NCBI GenBank assembly: GCA_961205875.1
Contig: OY540818.1
Location: forward strand, 17,830,761 to 17,894,760
Source of the DNA: Sialis fuliginosa
Taxonomy: Eukaryota; Arthropoda; Insecta; Megaloptera; Sialidae
Length of the DNA: 64,000 nt
Reading direction: 5' to 3'
Below, one piece after another: positions 37,200-47,669 of this stretch. Each line of letters opens with the position of its first letter. Position 1 is the first letter of the stretch. A model generated the notes under the pieces. It had not been told where the DNA came from. It did not search any database and saw only the letters and a program-made list of their open reading frames with translations. The position numbers and the translations under genes were made by a program.

Positions 37200-37388
37200 T
37201 TTTTTATTTCAGATGATCTAGTGACGAGCAGCAGTGATCACGGCAAAACATTTTTTTTGGACCCCTCCCAAATTTGCTGTATCCCACTTATTTTTTAATA
37301 TTTTGCCATAAAAAAATTACAATGTTTTCTGTAAATACATATCTTTCATGTGGAAAAAACATTTTTTATTAATTATTTTAATGCGTGG

Positions 37389-37674
37389 CAGTGGCGTAGA
37401 TAGCATTTTGCGATGGGGGGTCATAAATAAAAAAATAAAGTTAAAAAATAAGCACTAAAAATTATTATTATAATTTTGAATTGGGATGACCTTTTTTTTT
37501 GATCATATAGTTCACTTACTGAATCATTTTTTACTCTTAATTTACCACTTTTACTATTTATTTTACTAGAAGAGTTAGAAAATGTTTTTGAGATTTCTCA
37601 TGATGTAGGCTCATAGGGTGTGATTGATCATCTTGATCCCCCCCCCCCCCTCCCTATCTACGCCATTTACGCGT
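37389..37674. mobile_element. hAT-type MITE upstream of 5'-nucleotidase
   Basis: Left end CAGTGGCGTAGATAG, right end CTATCTACGCCA. Flanks ATGCGTGG and ACGCGTGG form an 8-bp duplication with one mismatch. The repeat copy at 31990-32185 shows the empty site. It ends 78 bases before the nucleotidase ATG. Confidence 0.85.
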
Positions 37675-37752
37675 GGCCAAAAAAAAATCCTAAAAACTAT
37701 TTTGCCTGTACTACAATAATAATCACCTTGATATTTCCCTGTAGATATTCCA

Positions 37753-40700
37753 ATGGCAGCAATGCACGCGGTGATTCTCGCACTGCTAGCAAGCGTGGCG
37801 TGCGGGTCTCCGATCACCAGCGACGATTTCGAGTTTCGTATCTTGCACACGAACGACATGCACGCGAGATTCGAGCAGACATCGCAAGTGTCCGGTACCT
37901 GCTCGAACCCGGATGCCGGATGTTACGGAGGTTTCGCTCGCGTAGCCCACATCGTGCGCGCGGCCAAAGCACAAACCGGACCTCCGGTGCTGTTCCTAAA
38001 TGCAGGTGATACGTACACGGGCACCGTTTGGTTCTCGGTGCACCGGTACAAGATAGTCACGGATTTCTTGAATGCACTCAAACCGGATGTTATGGTAATT
38101 TGATTTTTTATGTATTATAGCTAGGGTTGTCAGAAACAGGGCTTCGAACCGTTATTTTTTTCGTTTCGGTTCGAGTAAAAACAATATATTTCGGTTCGGT
38201 TCCGGTTTTCGTTCCGCAAAAAATAACGTTTTTTTCGGTTTTCGGTTCAGTTCCGAATGATTAATTGAAACCAAAAAATTATTTGTATTAAAAAAAATTT
38301 GTCTACCATAATTTAAAATATTTTATGGTACTTGTATGATAGTCCGAACGACAATTGAAGTGGGAAATAAGATCATGTTAACGCACGTATTTTAACATGT
38401 ACTGAACCGTAAAAACCGATATTTTTATTTTGGTTCTGTTCCGGTTTTCGTTCCGGCAAAAAATAACGGTTTTTCCAGTTTTCGGTTCGAAGCCCTGGTC
38501 AGAAACTCAAAATGTATTCCATTTAAAGAACATCTGCCAAGTAAATGCACAGTGCTTCCTCGTGCTAAATTTACCAAAGATAATTAATTTGATTTTTTAT
38601 GTATTATAGCTAGGGTTGTCAGAAACTCAAGATGTAAAAAAAGAACTAAGTATTCCATTTAAAAAACATCTACCAAGTGCTTAATTTACCAAAGATAATT
38701 AATTATTGAACAATTTATATAAAAACCGAAGCTCAGATAAATTGCTTAGAATTTGTTAACCATTTAATTTTTATACAATTTTACTAAAAAATATTAGTTT
38801 GCAATTTTTCTTAAAACACACCTGCTTATTTTTTCTTATATTTTTAATTTTTTGACAATTTCAATTTAAATCTAAATTTATGCAAACGTCAAAATATCAG
38901 TTAATATATCAAAGTAAATATCAATTTAAAAAACAAAACACGATTTTTAAAAATAAATTGAGATAAATATTTGTAAAGGAATATTTTACAACAAACGTTA
39001 TAGACCCATATTATAAGAAATTTAATGCTATACAAAAAATATTCTATAAAATTTTAACGTAACATGTGTCGTTCTTGAGATATCTTGAAAAAATAAATAT
39101 TTTTGAACGCGATTTTTATGATAAAAGATGAAGTTAATTCAAAAGGATTTCTGTTAATTTATTACGCTTTGCGACCTGTAGCCTGTTGCCGTCACTTAAA
39201 AATTTCAATTTCACGACAAATTTAAGTTTGTTTATATTTTTATAAGATAAAATTAAAACAAGTCGATATTAAACTAAGTAAATATGGAAACTATAATGTT
39301 CTCTTTCAGAAAATATAAACTTTTAAGTGGATTACTAAAGAAATGCTCATTTAAAAATCAAAAATTTTAGCACGACAATAGGACACACATACAAGCTTGC
39401 TTTGGGTGTGCAATATATACATAAATTGTTTTAATTCCAGAGTTTGGGTAACCACGAATTCGACGATGGCGTCAAAGGTCTTTTACCATTCATCAACAAT
39501 TCAACGAGTCCAATAGTAGCCGCAAATTTAAATTTTGATAAGGAACCTTTACTTGCTGCAAGTAAAATAGTACCATCCTTTGTTCTCAACGTTTCAGATC
39601 ACCAAATAGGTGTAATAGGATACTTAACACCAGACACCAAAGTCCTTGCAAGTCCTGGAGAAGTCATATTCATGGACGAAGTCGAATCCATCAAACGTGA
39701 GAGTGAAAAACTAAATTCAAAAGGTGTTAAAATAATAATAGCTCTGGGCCATTCTGGTTTTTATACAGATAAACAGATAGCGGAAAAAGTACCTCTGGTG
39801 GATTTAGTCATCGGTGGTCATACTAATACGTTCCTTTATAACGGACCTGCTCCAGATTTAGAAACGCCAGAAGGTCCTTACCCGTTTATTATAAAACAAC
39901 CCAGTGGTAAAAAAGTTCCTGTAGTACAAGCTTATGCCTATACCAAATACATAGGAAATTTAACTGTAACGTTCAACAGTAATGGAGATTTAACTTCATT
40001 TCATGGACAACCGATTCTTATAGATTCTAAATTCCCTCAGGATGAAGATTTCCTTGAAAAACTGGAATTATATAGACCAGAAGTAGAAAGAATGAATCAC
40101 GAAGTTATTGGAAAAACATCAGTTTTTCTCGAAGGTGGGGCAGAAAACTGCAGAAAACGAGAGTGCAATTTAGGGAACCTGATGGCAGATGCAATAAGCG
40201 ATTATTATTCTAAAAAACAATATGTCGGTGAATGCTGGACAGATGCCCCTATAGCACTATTTAACGGAGGGGGAGTTCGTACATCTATAGATGCCACGGA
40301 TGTTGATGGGAATATCACTGTCTCTGATCTGTTAGCAGTTATACCTTTCGATAATCAAATAGTAGCTATGACAGTATCCGGTACAGTTCTCAAAAAAATA
40401 TTTGAACATTCTGTGTCGAAATTTGAAATAGAACCCAGTGGTGGATTTCTACAAGTTTCAGGAGTTAATGTTACTTATGATGTATCTAAACCTGTGGGGG
40501 AAAGAGTGGTTGATTTGGAATTGAGGTGTTCTTGTTGTGATGGCCGATCGTTGGAACCATTTAATATCAAACATAATTATAGAATATTGGTTCCTAGTTT
40601 CATAGCTAATGGGGGTGATGGGTATAGTATGATGGCTGAAGGTAAAAATAAAATTATGTCAGATTTTCATGATGCAGAAATTGTTACGTGGTATATAGAA

Positions 40701-40829
40701 GAAAATTCTCCTGTGCATCCGATTGTTGAAAATAGAATTAATTTTGGAACTGGAAGAAGTCCTTCTAATGTATTATATGTAAACATTTATTTATTTTTCA
40801 TTGTCTGTGTTGTTGCATTTTCAAACTGA
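37753..40829 (+). CDS. Nt5e: Ecto-5'-nucleotidase / apyrase family, GPI-anchored type
   Basis: Exons 37753-38094 and 39441-40829, GT-AG, phase 0, joined length 576 residues, usual for CD73-type enzymes. The protein hydrolyses extracellular nucleoside 5'-monophosphates (AMP to adenosine) or, in apyrase relatives, ATP and ADP. Residues 1-19 form a signal peptide. The metallophosphoesterase motifs are complete: TNDMHARF (D35, H37), GDTYTGT (D86), GNHEFD (N118, H119), GHSG (H218) and GGHTN (H241). The C-terminal substrate domain has NGGGVR (~389-394), GGFLQVSG and ANGGDGY. The last ~18 residues are hydrophobic with no charged tail, as in a GPI-anchor signal. A CCCTGTAG acceptor-like site directly before the start suggests a 5' UTR intron. 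The ATG at 37762 could also serve as start. The intron carries nested repeats. AATAAA follows at 40887. Confidence 0.95.
38137..38497. mobile_element. hAT-type MITE (CAGGGCTTCGAA family), copy 2, in nucleotidase intron
   Basis: Ends CAGGGCTTCGAACCG and CGGTTCGAAGCCCTG, with a perfect 8-bp duplication GTCAGAAA (38129-38136, 38498-38505). An empty site is seen in the neighbouring duplicate at ~38619-38626. Confidence 0.88.
38525..39110 (+). repeat. Family B/C repeat with local tandem duplication
   Basis: CATCTGCCAAGTAAATGCAC at 38529. A second, diverged start follows at ~38668 after a duplicated intron segment (ATTATAGCTAGGGTTGTCAG at both ~38114 and ~38606). The body continues to CTTGAGATATCTTGAAAAAA. 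Confidence 0.65.
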
Positions 40830-40886
40830 TATTAAAGTAGTTAAGTGAAATTAATATTAATAATTTAAATGTGTATTTGTATATAT

Positions 40887-40892
40887 AATAAA
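40887..40892 (+). promoter_or_regulatory. Poly(A) signal of the 5'-nucleotidase gene
   Basis: AATAAA 58 bases after the stop codon, just before a family A MITE. Confidence 0.6.
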
Positions 40893-40947
40893 TTTATTTG
40901 CATAAATAAATTTATATTTTTTAAATGTATTATTAATTTTTATAATA

Positions 40948-41424
40948 AGGTACTGACACCAATTATGACCGCTATAAGAGCAACGTTTACTGTTTTTGCG
41001 ATTGACGGTTTTTTTTTGTAATTCTCATGAAATTTAATCAATTTAATTACCAAAATCCGCAAATATAATTTGTTTTTAAAATTATAGCCTTTTATTTCGT
41101 TTATGTTTTTTCTCCAGTAATGGATAAAGTAAAACCAGTAATGGCACGCAGTGATGGTGACTTGCTAATGATAAGTACTACGACACAAAATATATAAAAG
41201 AAAGAGTCGTCAAATTTGAAACAATGTAAAGCAGTTGCTATGATAATATAATAATTAATAAATAAATTATATTAATAATTAGTTTAAATGTCCACCATTT
41301 TGACACCTATTGGTCGATTGTCATCAAATCACGCTGTAAGACAGTTAAATACATATAGATTAATATTCAGAAATGGTAGTAATCAAACATTAATAAATAT
41401 TTCTAATTCACTACATTTAAATTA
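40948..41424 (+). mobile_element. Family A MITE
   Basis: AGGTACTGACACCAATTATG left end with TA flank and the usual body; the right end is eroded near 41424. It lies 56 bases after the nucleotidase poly(A) signal. Confidence 0.75.
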
Positions 41425-41429
41425 ATAAA

Positions 41430-43290
41430 TATTAGTTATATAATATATATATTTATATATATATTAAATTCTGACCAACGAACGAGTTATAAGCGCACTA
41501 ACGGACAGACAGACAAACAGAAAGGCAGAGAGTCGTTACGTTTTAAAATATGTAAGGTTTCGGGGGTGGGCAGGTGAGTAATTTAAATTTATACTTATTA
41601 AATAAAAAATTGTGGCGATAAAATCTCGCCCAGGGCGCCAGACTTTCTAAGACCGGCTCTGCTTAAGGGGCTAAAATTCCTATAGGTATATATATGTCAC
41701 TGAATTGCAAACATAACTTCCATGCATTCATATTTATTATTTATTTACATTAACAGATAAATTTAATTAATAATAAATGTTCAAAAGTCAAAATTAAAAA
41801 AATTAAGCTAGCAATTATTTATTTTTATCTGAGAAAAAAAGACAAAAAAATAATCCTGATAAAAGTTAATATTTTAAAATAATAATAATTGTGGTACAGA
41901 ATAAAATTACTATATGTAAACAGTGGCGTAGCTAGGGGTTGACGAAACATGTGTAACATGAGGACTAAAAAAAAGTTCTTCAGAAATTTCAAAAGGGCGC
42001 AAAAATAGGTTTTATGAGCGGCAAAAAATTGCAAAGGTTTTTTTTTCAGCGACCTCTTAACTACACCACTGATTGTGAGCCTGAACTAACTTTAAATTAA
42101 AGGTTAAAGCTTTAAAAAAATGTTGCGTAGCTCATCTTATGAATGTTTTAATATTATGTGAAAAAAATTAGAAAAAACTCGAAAAAATTCGAAGTTTTAA
42201 TTGTATTGTTTTTCGTAAATAACCTCAAAACGGCGAATTTTATTTAAACATATTTTGAATATTTTTTGTAGCATTTTAATGGCAGTAAGATAATTTTTCA
42301 TAAGAGCATTTTTCCTAAATAAATTTTTACATACATTCCCAGGAAAAAAAATTAGATCTTGATCAGGGTTTGTGAAAATAAAATTCCCTGACTTTTCCCT
42401 GATTCGAGAGGAGGGGAAAAAAAATGCGCAGAAATAAAATTTGAAGACCTTTTTTTGGTCATAGCTTGAAAATTTTACATTAGTTACTTACTTTTAATTC
42501 AATGACCTTTTTCTTTTTTTGCTCATCAACTTAAATTTATACACTTTTTTCCCTGACTTTCTAAAAAAATTAATAAATTCCCTGACTTTTCCTGAGAATA
42601 TTACGTAAAAATGTATTTAGAGAAAATGAGAAAACTTTATATATTTTTTCCTGGGTTATTTAATTATTAATTAGACGAAATACGCAAAAATTTGAAATGT
42701 TTTGACATTTCATTCAATGTTAGTTCAGACCCACTGTTCTGCTTAATTTAAAAATATTAAATAGCATACATATTATAAAAACATAGTCATACATATATCA
42801 AAAAAACTATTTTTTCTTTGATCTCCTCTTTCTTGAAACTGGTTTTCTTCTTGTAACTTTTTTTTTACACTGAAAGAAAATCAAAAAATATTTCACCAGA
42901 AAATTACAATACTTGTATGATAGCCCTGAACAATTGAAATGGGGAGTAAAAAATACCGATATTTTTTTGATTAAAGTTTTTTTAAAAAAGTTAATTTCGT
43001 ATTTCCACGACTGCGCCTCTAAATATTAATTAAATAAATTGAAAAAAAAAACAGGGATATTAGAATATATTCTCTATGACCCAACGTTTAAAATTTTTTG
43101 TTTAAAGTTTTTTAAATTGAATAAAAAAATTAAAAGTTAATTTCGTATTGTTTTTATATCTAACTTTAACCCATTTTTTGTGTGATTTTTCATATACAGT
43201 TTTCTGCAGAACGTATCTACCGCGTAAAAAGAGACCCTATTAAAAAAATTATTACACCTGTAATAATAATTAATTTAAAAAAAAAAACAA
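41430..43290. other. Convergent intergenic region between 5'-nucleotidase and ING3
   Basis: No gene. A CAGTGGCGTAGCTAGG...TACACCACTG hAT-like element lies at about 41922-42074; the rest is AT-rich. Confidence 0.4.
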
Positions 43291-43296
43291 TTTAAT
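43291..43296 (-). promoter_or_regulatory. Possible variant poly(A) signal of ING3
   Basis: ATTAAA on the minus strand, 58 bases after the ING3 stop codon. No AATAAA is seen nearby. Confidence 0.35.
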
Positions 43297-43353
43297 ATTT
43301 TATATGATATATTTATGGCAAATTGTACATTGATAAAAACACTATCAACATAA

Positions 43354-46300
43354 TTAATTTTTCCTTGAACCTCTACGACGCATTGAAGACAGACACTGTG
43401 GACAATACCATTTACCCTTCGGGGGAGCAGTAATACCAACACAAGGATAGTGGAACCATTCAAACGGACACTGAAAAACAATCACAATTTATTTTAAATA
43501 TAATTTTACATGCAACGTAAATTAAAACTAAATTACTTTTTAATTGTCTAAGGTACTGGCACCAGTTATGGTCACTTTAATAGCAAGGAATACCATAGCT
43601 GTTTTGTAAGTTTTGGTTAGGTTAGGTTAGGTTAGGTTGTATGTTTAGGTTAACATTATCGTTAAATGAAAAATCTACTCCCAAGTATTTAAAGTAGATA
43701 TCATAATATAATAGTAGTGACGTTAAATATAAATAAAAACAAACTTGTTTGTTTAAACGTCAAAATTTATTAAAGAAGAGGAAACCGCAAGCTTTCGATT
43801 CACAGAATCATCGTCAGGCTATTAATAAAGATTTAAATTTGAGAAAGATGTCGTTATCTCAATAAAATTTATTTAAAGTAGATATCAATATACTTTCAAT
43901 AACAATTGCATTATAAAACCAATCTTTTTAACAAACAAAATATCCACAAATACATTTTTAAACAATATACAATGAAATTTCTCTCTTACATGTCCAATTT
44001 TCGATAAAAAACTTTCATATTTTGCTTCCTCGTAATCAAAGATACGAGAAACTTTTAAAATGAGACAAAAAATTTCTCTTCGAAGACAAACACTTTTTGT
44101 TCCGTTCTGTCTGTCCCCTGATCTGCACTGCGCAGATGTTTTATTTTCGTAATAGAGAAATTTCACTGTACGTCAACGTAGACAGATAAAATATCCTTAC
44201 CGATTCATTATCGCATGCCACCATGTCTCCGTATGACACTTGATTGCACACGCAATATCTCGGCTCGTTGGGATCGTACGGCCAGTCCGCCTCTCCGGAT
44301 CCTCCGTCCACGTCTGCGATCACGTCTCCGGCAGGCGGAGTCTCAGGCGCGGGCGACGCGGCCGCTTGTACTTGCGATAGTGTCGCTTGACTAACTACAG
44401 ACGAGCTGCTCGAATTTGAACTGCTGTTTGTCCATTTTCTATAAAAAACATTGCGTTATTATTAATATCCAGTTTACAAAGAACATTGTCTAATTTTGGT
44501 CCATATGTTGCCCAGAATAAACATGAGTGGGAATCGAAAGATCTTATCATAAATAACAATTAATATTCATTTAGTAACATATTTTTAAATGTTTTAATTT
44601 AAAAATTATATTACCTATTAACAGATTTCTTCTGTCGTTTATAATTGGCATGATCTTGTTGAATAGCTTGAAGTGCAGTTTGAGCAGCTCCGGCTAATTC
44701 TCTACCAATACTCAACTCGTGTCCGTGAGCTCCAGTATTGATAGCTTCATACGATGCCTTCAAACTAGCCGTTCGTCTACCCTGCTGCATCTAAAAACAA
44801 GAATTCAATAAAATTAAATACATTAAAATACACAGTAGATTCTTTTTAATGCAGCTGGCTTTCTTAGCGTAGAAGATAGAAAAAAAAGTTTGGTACATAA
44901 TATTATTGGTTTGGAAAGATATATATAAGAATATTATGTACCAAACTTTTTTTTCTATCTCCCATGCGCTAGGAAAGCCGGACATACTATCGGAGGACCC
45001 TGTATAATAATAATAATAATTAAGACAATTCTAAAAAGTTTAAAAGTACAGCTGTCGTGTATTATTTACGTAAGCATTTATATTTATTTTAAATCCCAAA
45101 TATTCAAGAATTTACTAAACTAAGATTTAAGTTTATTAAATTTATTATGTAAAATAATTAATTTTTAGGGACACATACAGTCATACCTTGTTTAACAAAT
45201 CTTTGACGTTTTCACAAAATTTATTCTGGATTTTTTCAGATTTTTTGCAGAAATTAGAGGGGGAGATTTGACTCACAAGAAATCTGACAACCCTAGGGAT
45301 AAGACTAAGATTTTTAACAGTGGTACTGAACCTATCCCAGCTTCAGTCCTTCCAGACCTTGCAGTAGATTGATCAGAATCATTGAAGCAAGATAAACCCT
45401 TTTAGTATAAATATAGGTTTGACCAAAACTGAAAAACTTTTAAGGTTGGAAAACTGGTATGAGATATAAGGCGCTAAACTTTAAACACTGTTTTCTTGAA
45501 ATAACTATTTCACGGTTATATCTCTTTATCGTTCGATAAACCAGAATAACGATAAATTATACACAAGGTATGGCTGTATTTATTTAATAATGTATTGTAA
45601 CAAACACATGCTTGTTGTGTGGCGGCAATAGCTTGAGAAGCAGCAGCAGCGATTGCGTTTCCTGCTCCAAACCCGTAATTCACCGTCGGCTGTGGTGGTG
45701 CTACTTGTAACGAAGCGGCGACAGCTAGAGCTTGTGCGTTTACTGTAGCCGGTGAGTTGGAATGTCGCACATCTGGTGTTGGTACAATAGACGGCACTAA
45801 GCTACTGACAGTTGACGATAACGACGGGACGCTAGCGATGCGTTTTTCGTGATTGCTCGATGCGGAACTATCACGTCGTCTTTCACTCCTTGGTCGATAC
45901 CTGCGAGAAAATATATTTTATATATTAATTAGGCGAAACTTTAGTTTTGTTTGTTGGTAATACATTATTTGATTGTTGCATGAGCATATTATTTATGTCA
46001 GTGATGCATGTGTGTAATATTCATAAATACCTGTTTTCTTTTTGAACCTGGCCGCTAAGCGAACTTTGATTGGCGATTTGATTACCCTGTGGAACATCCA
46101 ACTCTAAAGATCGCTTTTCAAGTAACTGCGTAATACCTGAATGGTCAGCTTCTAGTTCACACTTAAATTTATGTAGCTCAGTGTCTAGACGCCTTGAATA
46201 TTTATCCACAAGATCGTACATTAAATTTGCTAAATGTACTTTTTCGTCAGCCTCGTCGAGTGTACTATAATAGTCTTTTATTAGATTACTAAATTCTGTA

Positions 46301-46764
46301 TCTGCGGTTGCAGGTTTTTCTCCGTTTGAAACAATACTACGTCGGCAGTCACTAAATAATTGGTTTTGACGCTTTTCTAAGGAATCAATGTTATCTAAAA
46401 AATAACAATTGTTGTATTATTACATTTTATTTTTCATTGTAAGATTGCAGTCACATGTACGAATAAAAATCGGCCGTACAAGTAGTATTTTGTGTACACG
46501 TTGTCAGTTAGTTTTGAAAACATTGGATTTATCACACTGCGTTTATGAGTAGTACATGTGACCGCAACCTAAAAAGTATAAATATCTACTCACTTTGAAC
46601 AGATAAATCTAATTCACGCATTTCGGTGAAACGATCTCTCAATTCTTGAGGTAGATGCTCGATCACTAAAAAATATAAATTACAGTTTAATAATTTACTG
46701 TTTATAAATATTCCATACAAAAATTAAAATACTTACTTTCGAGATAATCTTCTAAGTACAACAT
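43354..46764 (-). CDS. ING3: Inhibitor of growth protein 3 (ING3), PHD-finger chromatin reader, 7 exons
   Basis: Exons in coding order: 46764-46737, 46665-46594, 46394-46031, 45900-45612, 44790-44615, 44438-44201, 43470-43354. They sum to 1284 nt, 427 residues (human ING3 is 418). The N-terminus [20 protein letters not shown] is the ING dimerisation domain, followed by DADEKV-like and LEADHSGIT segments. The middle is alanine- and serine-rich, with [13 protein letters not shown]. The C-terminus has [18 protein letters not shown], then [12 protein letters not shown] and KGKWYCPQC, a full C4HC3 PHD finger, and a basic tail. The family binds H3K4me3 and is a subunit of the NuA4/TIP60 acetyltransferase complex. 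The exon 4 donor appears to be GC rather than GT (CAA|GCATGT); a GT six bases downstream would add two residues. The promoter is shared with CDC26. ATTAAA at 43296-43291 is a possible poly(A) signal. Confidence 0.95.
43551..43590 (+). mobile_element. Family A MITE left-end fragment in ING3 intron
   Basis: AAGGTACTGGCACCAGTTAT followed by ~20 more matching bases. Confidence 0.6.
43614..43638. repeat. Interstitial (TTAGG)n run
   Basis: Four tandem GGTTA/TTAGG units inside an ING3 intron, equal to the insect telomere repeat. Confidence 0.7.
44855..44982. repeat. Foldback element in ING3 intron
   Basis: Arms 44855-44904 and 44930-44982 pair closely (AGTTTGGTACATAATATT against AATATTATGTACCAAACT), with a ~25-base loop. 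It lies in the intron with the GC donor. Confidence 0.75.
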
Positions 46765-47133
46765 TTTGAAGTGTAAAATGTATCAAAACGAATAATATAA
46801 AAATCTAGTTTAATGTAAACTAACTTATTTTCTTAAAAATGTATATTGACTAAAATCAGTATATGAGACCACAGCTGTCAGTTTGACAATTCAGAAGTTC
46901 ATACCGACAACGTACGAAATCACAAATAAATATATTTATTTTAATATTATTAGGTAAGTCACACAATTAATTAATGTGATGTGTGTCCACATCAAAATTT
47001 TATTTAATGTGAAAACAATAATTAAAATTTATTTTAAGCACGTGCGAATTGGTTCATAGTGAACATAACCTAACAACACGAACAAGTCGACAAGAATAAG
47101 TTATATCCTTAATCCTTGAAGAGCAAAGAAATA
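46765..47133. promoter_or_regulatory. Divergent (bidirectional) promoter region between ING3 and CDC26
   Basis: The 369 bases separate the ATG of ING3 (minus) from the ATG of CDC26 (plus) and hold both 5' UTRs and both promoters. I see no transposon terminus in it, unlike most intergenic DNA here. No clear TATA box can be assigned in the AT-rich background. Confidence 0.6.
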
Positions 47134-47358
47134 ATGATCCGTCGTCCACCAACGAGTATAGAATTAAAACTAGATGACCTGCAGGAATATGACACAAACA
47201 AAGAAGAACGTAAAGCTGCAAGATTACAATCAAAATCGGAAAAGGAAACAAAGCATCCCCAAAATGATCCTCCATCTTGGAATCCAGCCCCTAAATCAAA
47301 ACAAGAAATTCATGAACGTATCGGATACATACCTGGAAGTAATATGAATACATATTGA
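47134..47358 (+). CDS. CDC26: Anaphase-promoting complex subunit CDC26 (APC12)
   Basis: A single-exon ORF of 74 residues. The N-terminus MIRRPPTSIELKLDDLQEYD matches the CDC26 signature (M-x-RR-P-T-x-x-ELKLDD-x-x-E), the segment that threads into the TPR groove of APC6/CDC16 and stabilises it. The C-terminal SKQEIHERIGYIP matches the conserved DRIGY-P end. The middle is charged and disordered, with many lysines and glutamates. Its length fits the family (about 70-90 residues). The ATG at 47134 is preferred over the in-frame TTG at 47116 because MIRRP aligns with the known start. It is transcribed away from ING3. The next gene starts 312 bases downstream in the same direction. Confidence 0.92.
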   Translation: MIRRPPTSIELKLDDLQEYDTNKEERKAARLQSKSEKETKHPQNDPPSWNPAPKSKQEIHERIGYIPGSNMNTY

Positions 47359-47399
47359 TTTTAAAGATATTTGTAATTGTAAATATAATTTAATTAATT

Positions 47400-47405
47400 A
47401 ATAAA
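47400..47405 (+). promoter_or_regulatory. Poly(A) signal of CDC26
   Basis: AATAAA 42 bases after the CDC26 stop codon. Confidence 0.6.
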
Positions 47406-47669
47406 ACTTTTTTACATTTGAATATTTTTTCTGTTTTGATACAAACTATTTATGTATGTATTGACTAGTTTTTTTTAAATTCTACAATTCAACAATGATC
47501 ATATTTGGTACGTAAATATATTTTAAATTCAATTTAATAATTCTTATCAAAGTTGTAATGTCAAAAATAAACAATGTTTTTATAATAAATTTTCAATATA
47601 AAAATTATTTACTTATTATTATAAATAATACTAACAAAGGGATGTTTGGATAAATCAATTTATTTGAAA

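Noticed and set aside
43275-43481. 68-residue minus-strand ORF
   Set aside because: Wrong frame of the last ING3 exon.
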